Origin: Eubacterium sp. UBA4343
GTDB taxonomy: Bacteria > Bacillota > Clostridia > Lachnospirales > Lachnospiraceae
Assembly: GCA_002394235.1 (NCBI GenBank)
Contig: DGTF01000071.1
Span: 14,917-39,331, forward strand
Length of the DNA: 24,415 nucleotides
Reading direction: 5' to 3'
Shown here: positions 24,285-24,415 of the stretch, in pieces
How positions within the stretch are numbered: the first letter of the stretch is position 1
Layout of the letters: each line of letters starts with the position of its first letter
Program-made: the position numbers and the translations under genes
Notes under the pieces: model-generated
Database searches by the model: none
Seen by the model: the letters and a program-made list of their open reading frames with translations, nothing else
What the model was told of the DNA's origin: nothing

Positions 24285-24415
24285 GCCGGAATCCGCGAAT
24301 TGTTGTAAAATATACAGGATCTGGCGTTATGCACAGTGTCGTGGCCGTATTCGTGATGCAGCCAGTATGGCACTGCATGATATATTGTAGGGCATTGGAT
24401 GATACCGTATATCGA
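24285..24415. other. Intergenic end of window, no gene seen
   Basis: No plausible start of a gene for subunit c or a is seen on either strand. A hairpin (24356-24378, ATGCA..GCCA against TGGC..TGCAT) lacks a T run. An atp promoter cannot be assigned. Confidence 0.4.

Noticed and set aside
24184..24378. 64-codon minus-strand open frame upstream of atpF
   Set aside because: It is mostly the inverted 98-bp repeat read in one frame. There is no family resemblance to AtpE or any known subunit.
24356..24378. Hairpin near the right edge as a terminator
   Set aside because: The stem is interrupted and neither strand has a T run after it.

Overview
The window looks like chromosomal DNA from a Clostridia bacterium, most likely of the Lachnospiraceae type. 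This is inferred from the type-2 GalT, the MelB-like GPH carrier, the glycine riboswitch on an AGCS transporter, the GGAGG-type ribosome binding sites and moderate GC content. No rRNA or tRNA gene is visible to settle the taxonomy. All recognised protein genes but one (an XRE regulator at 14801) lie on the minus strand, so the gene order reads from right to left.

Right end (18.7-24.4 kb): an F1Fo ATP synthase cluster reads atpF, atpA, atpG, atpD, atpC and ends at a strong intrinsic terminator (18746-18790). There is no separate delta gene (atpH) between atpF and atpA. Instead AtpA is 604 residues long, and its first ~95 residues look like the C-terminal (b-binding) domain of the delta subunit. 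Gamma carries a ~32-residue C-terminal extension. The a and c subunit genes are not in the window. The DNA upstream of atpF holds a 98-bp repeat instead.

Middle (14.2-18.5 kb): malQ (4-alpha-glucanotransferase with an Ala-rich insertion) is followed by an NSS-family sodium symporter. A two-way terminator separates them from a convergent XRE regulator whose 3' end looks frameshifted. A small GNAT protein gene is divergent from the regulator. Next comes an alanine/glycine:cation symporter behind a complete regulatory leader: promoter, tandem glycine riboswitch and terminator.

Centre-left (9.8-12.1 kb): a short unknown protein, a PrsW-type intramembrane protease and a sirtuin deacylase, the last preceded by 19/38-bp tandem repeats.

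Left (0.1-9.6 kb): a galactoside-use region. A LacI-family regulator has a 26-bp-spaced operator array in its leader. It is followed by a TetR-family regulator with two matching palindromes upstream, a GT-B-fold glycosyltransferase-like protein of unknown role, a MelB-like sugar:cation symporter, a GH36 alpha-galactosidase and GalT. The likely scheme is uptake of melibiose- or raffinose-type sugars, hydrolysis to galactose, and entry into the Leloir pathway at GalT. galK and galE are not in the window.

Four nearly identical 98-bp elements (1-75, cut by the window edge; 8316-8413; 18651-18748; 24187-24284 inverted) lie only between genes. Three of them directly follow 3'-end hairpins. These repeats and the delta-alpha fusion are the most unusual features here.
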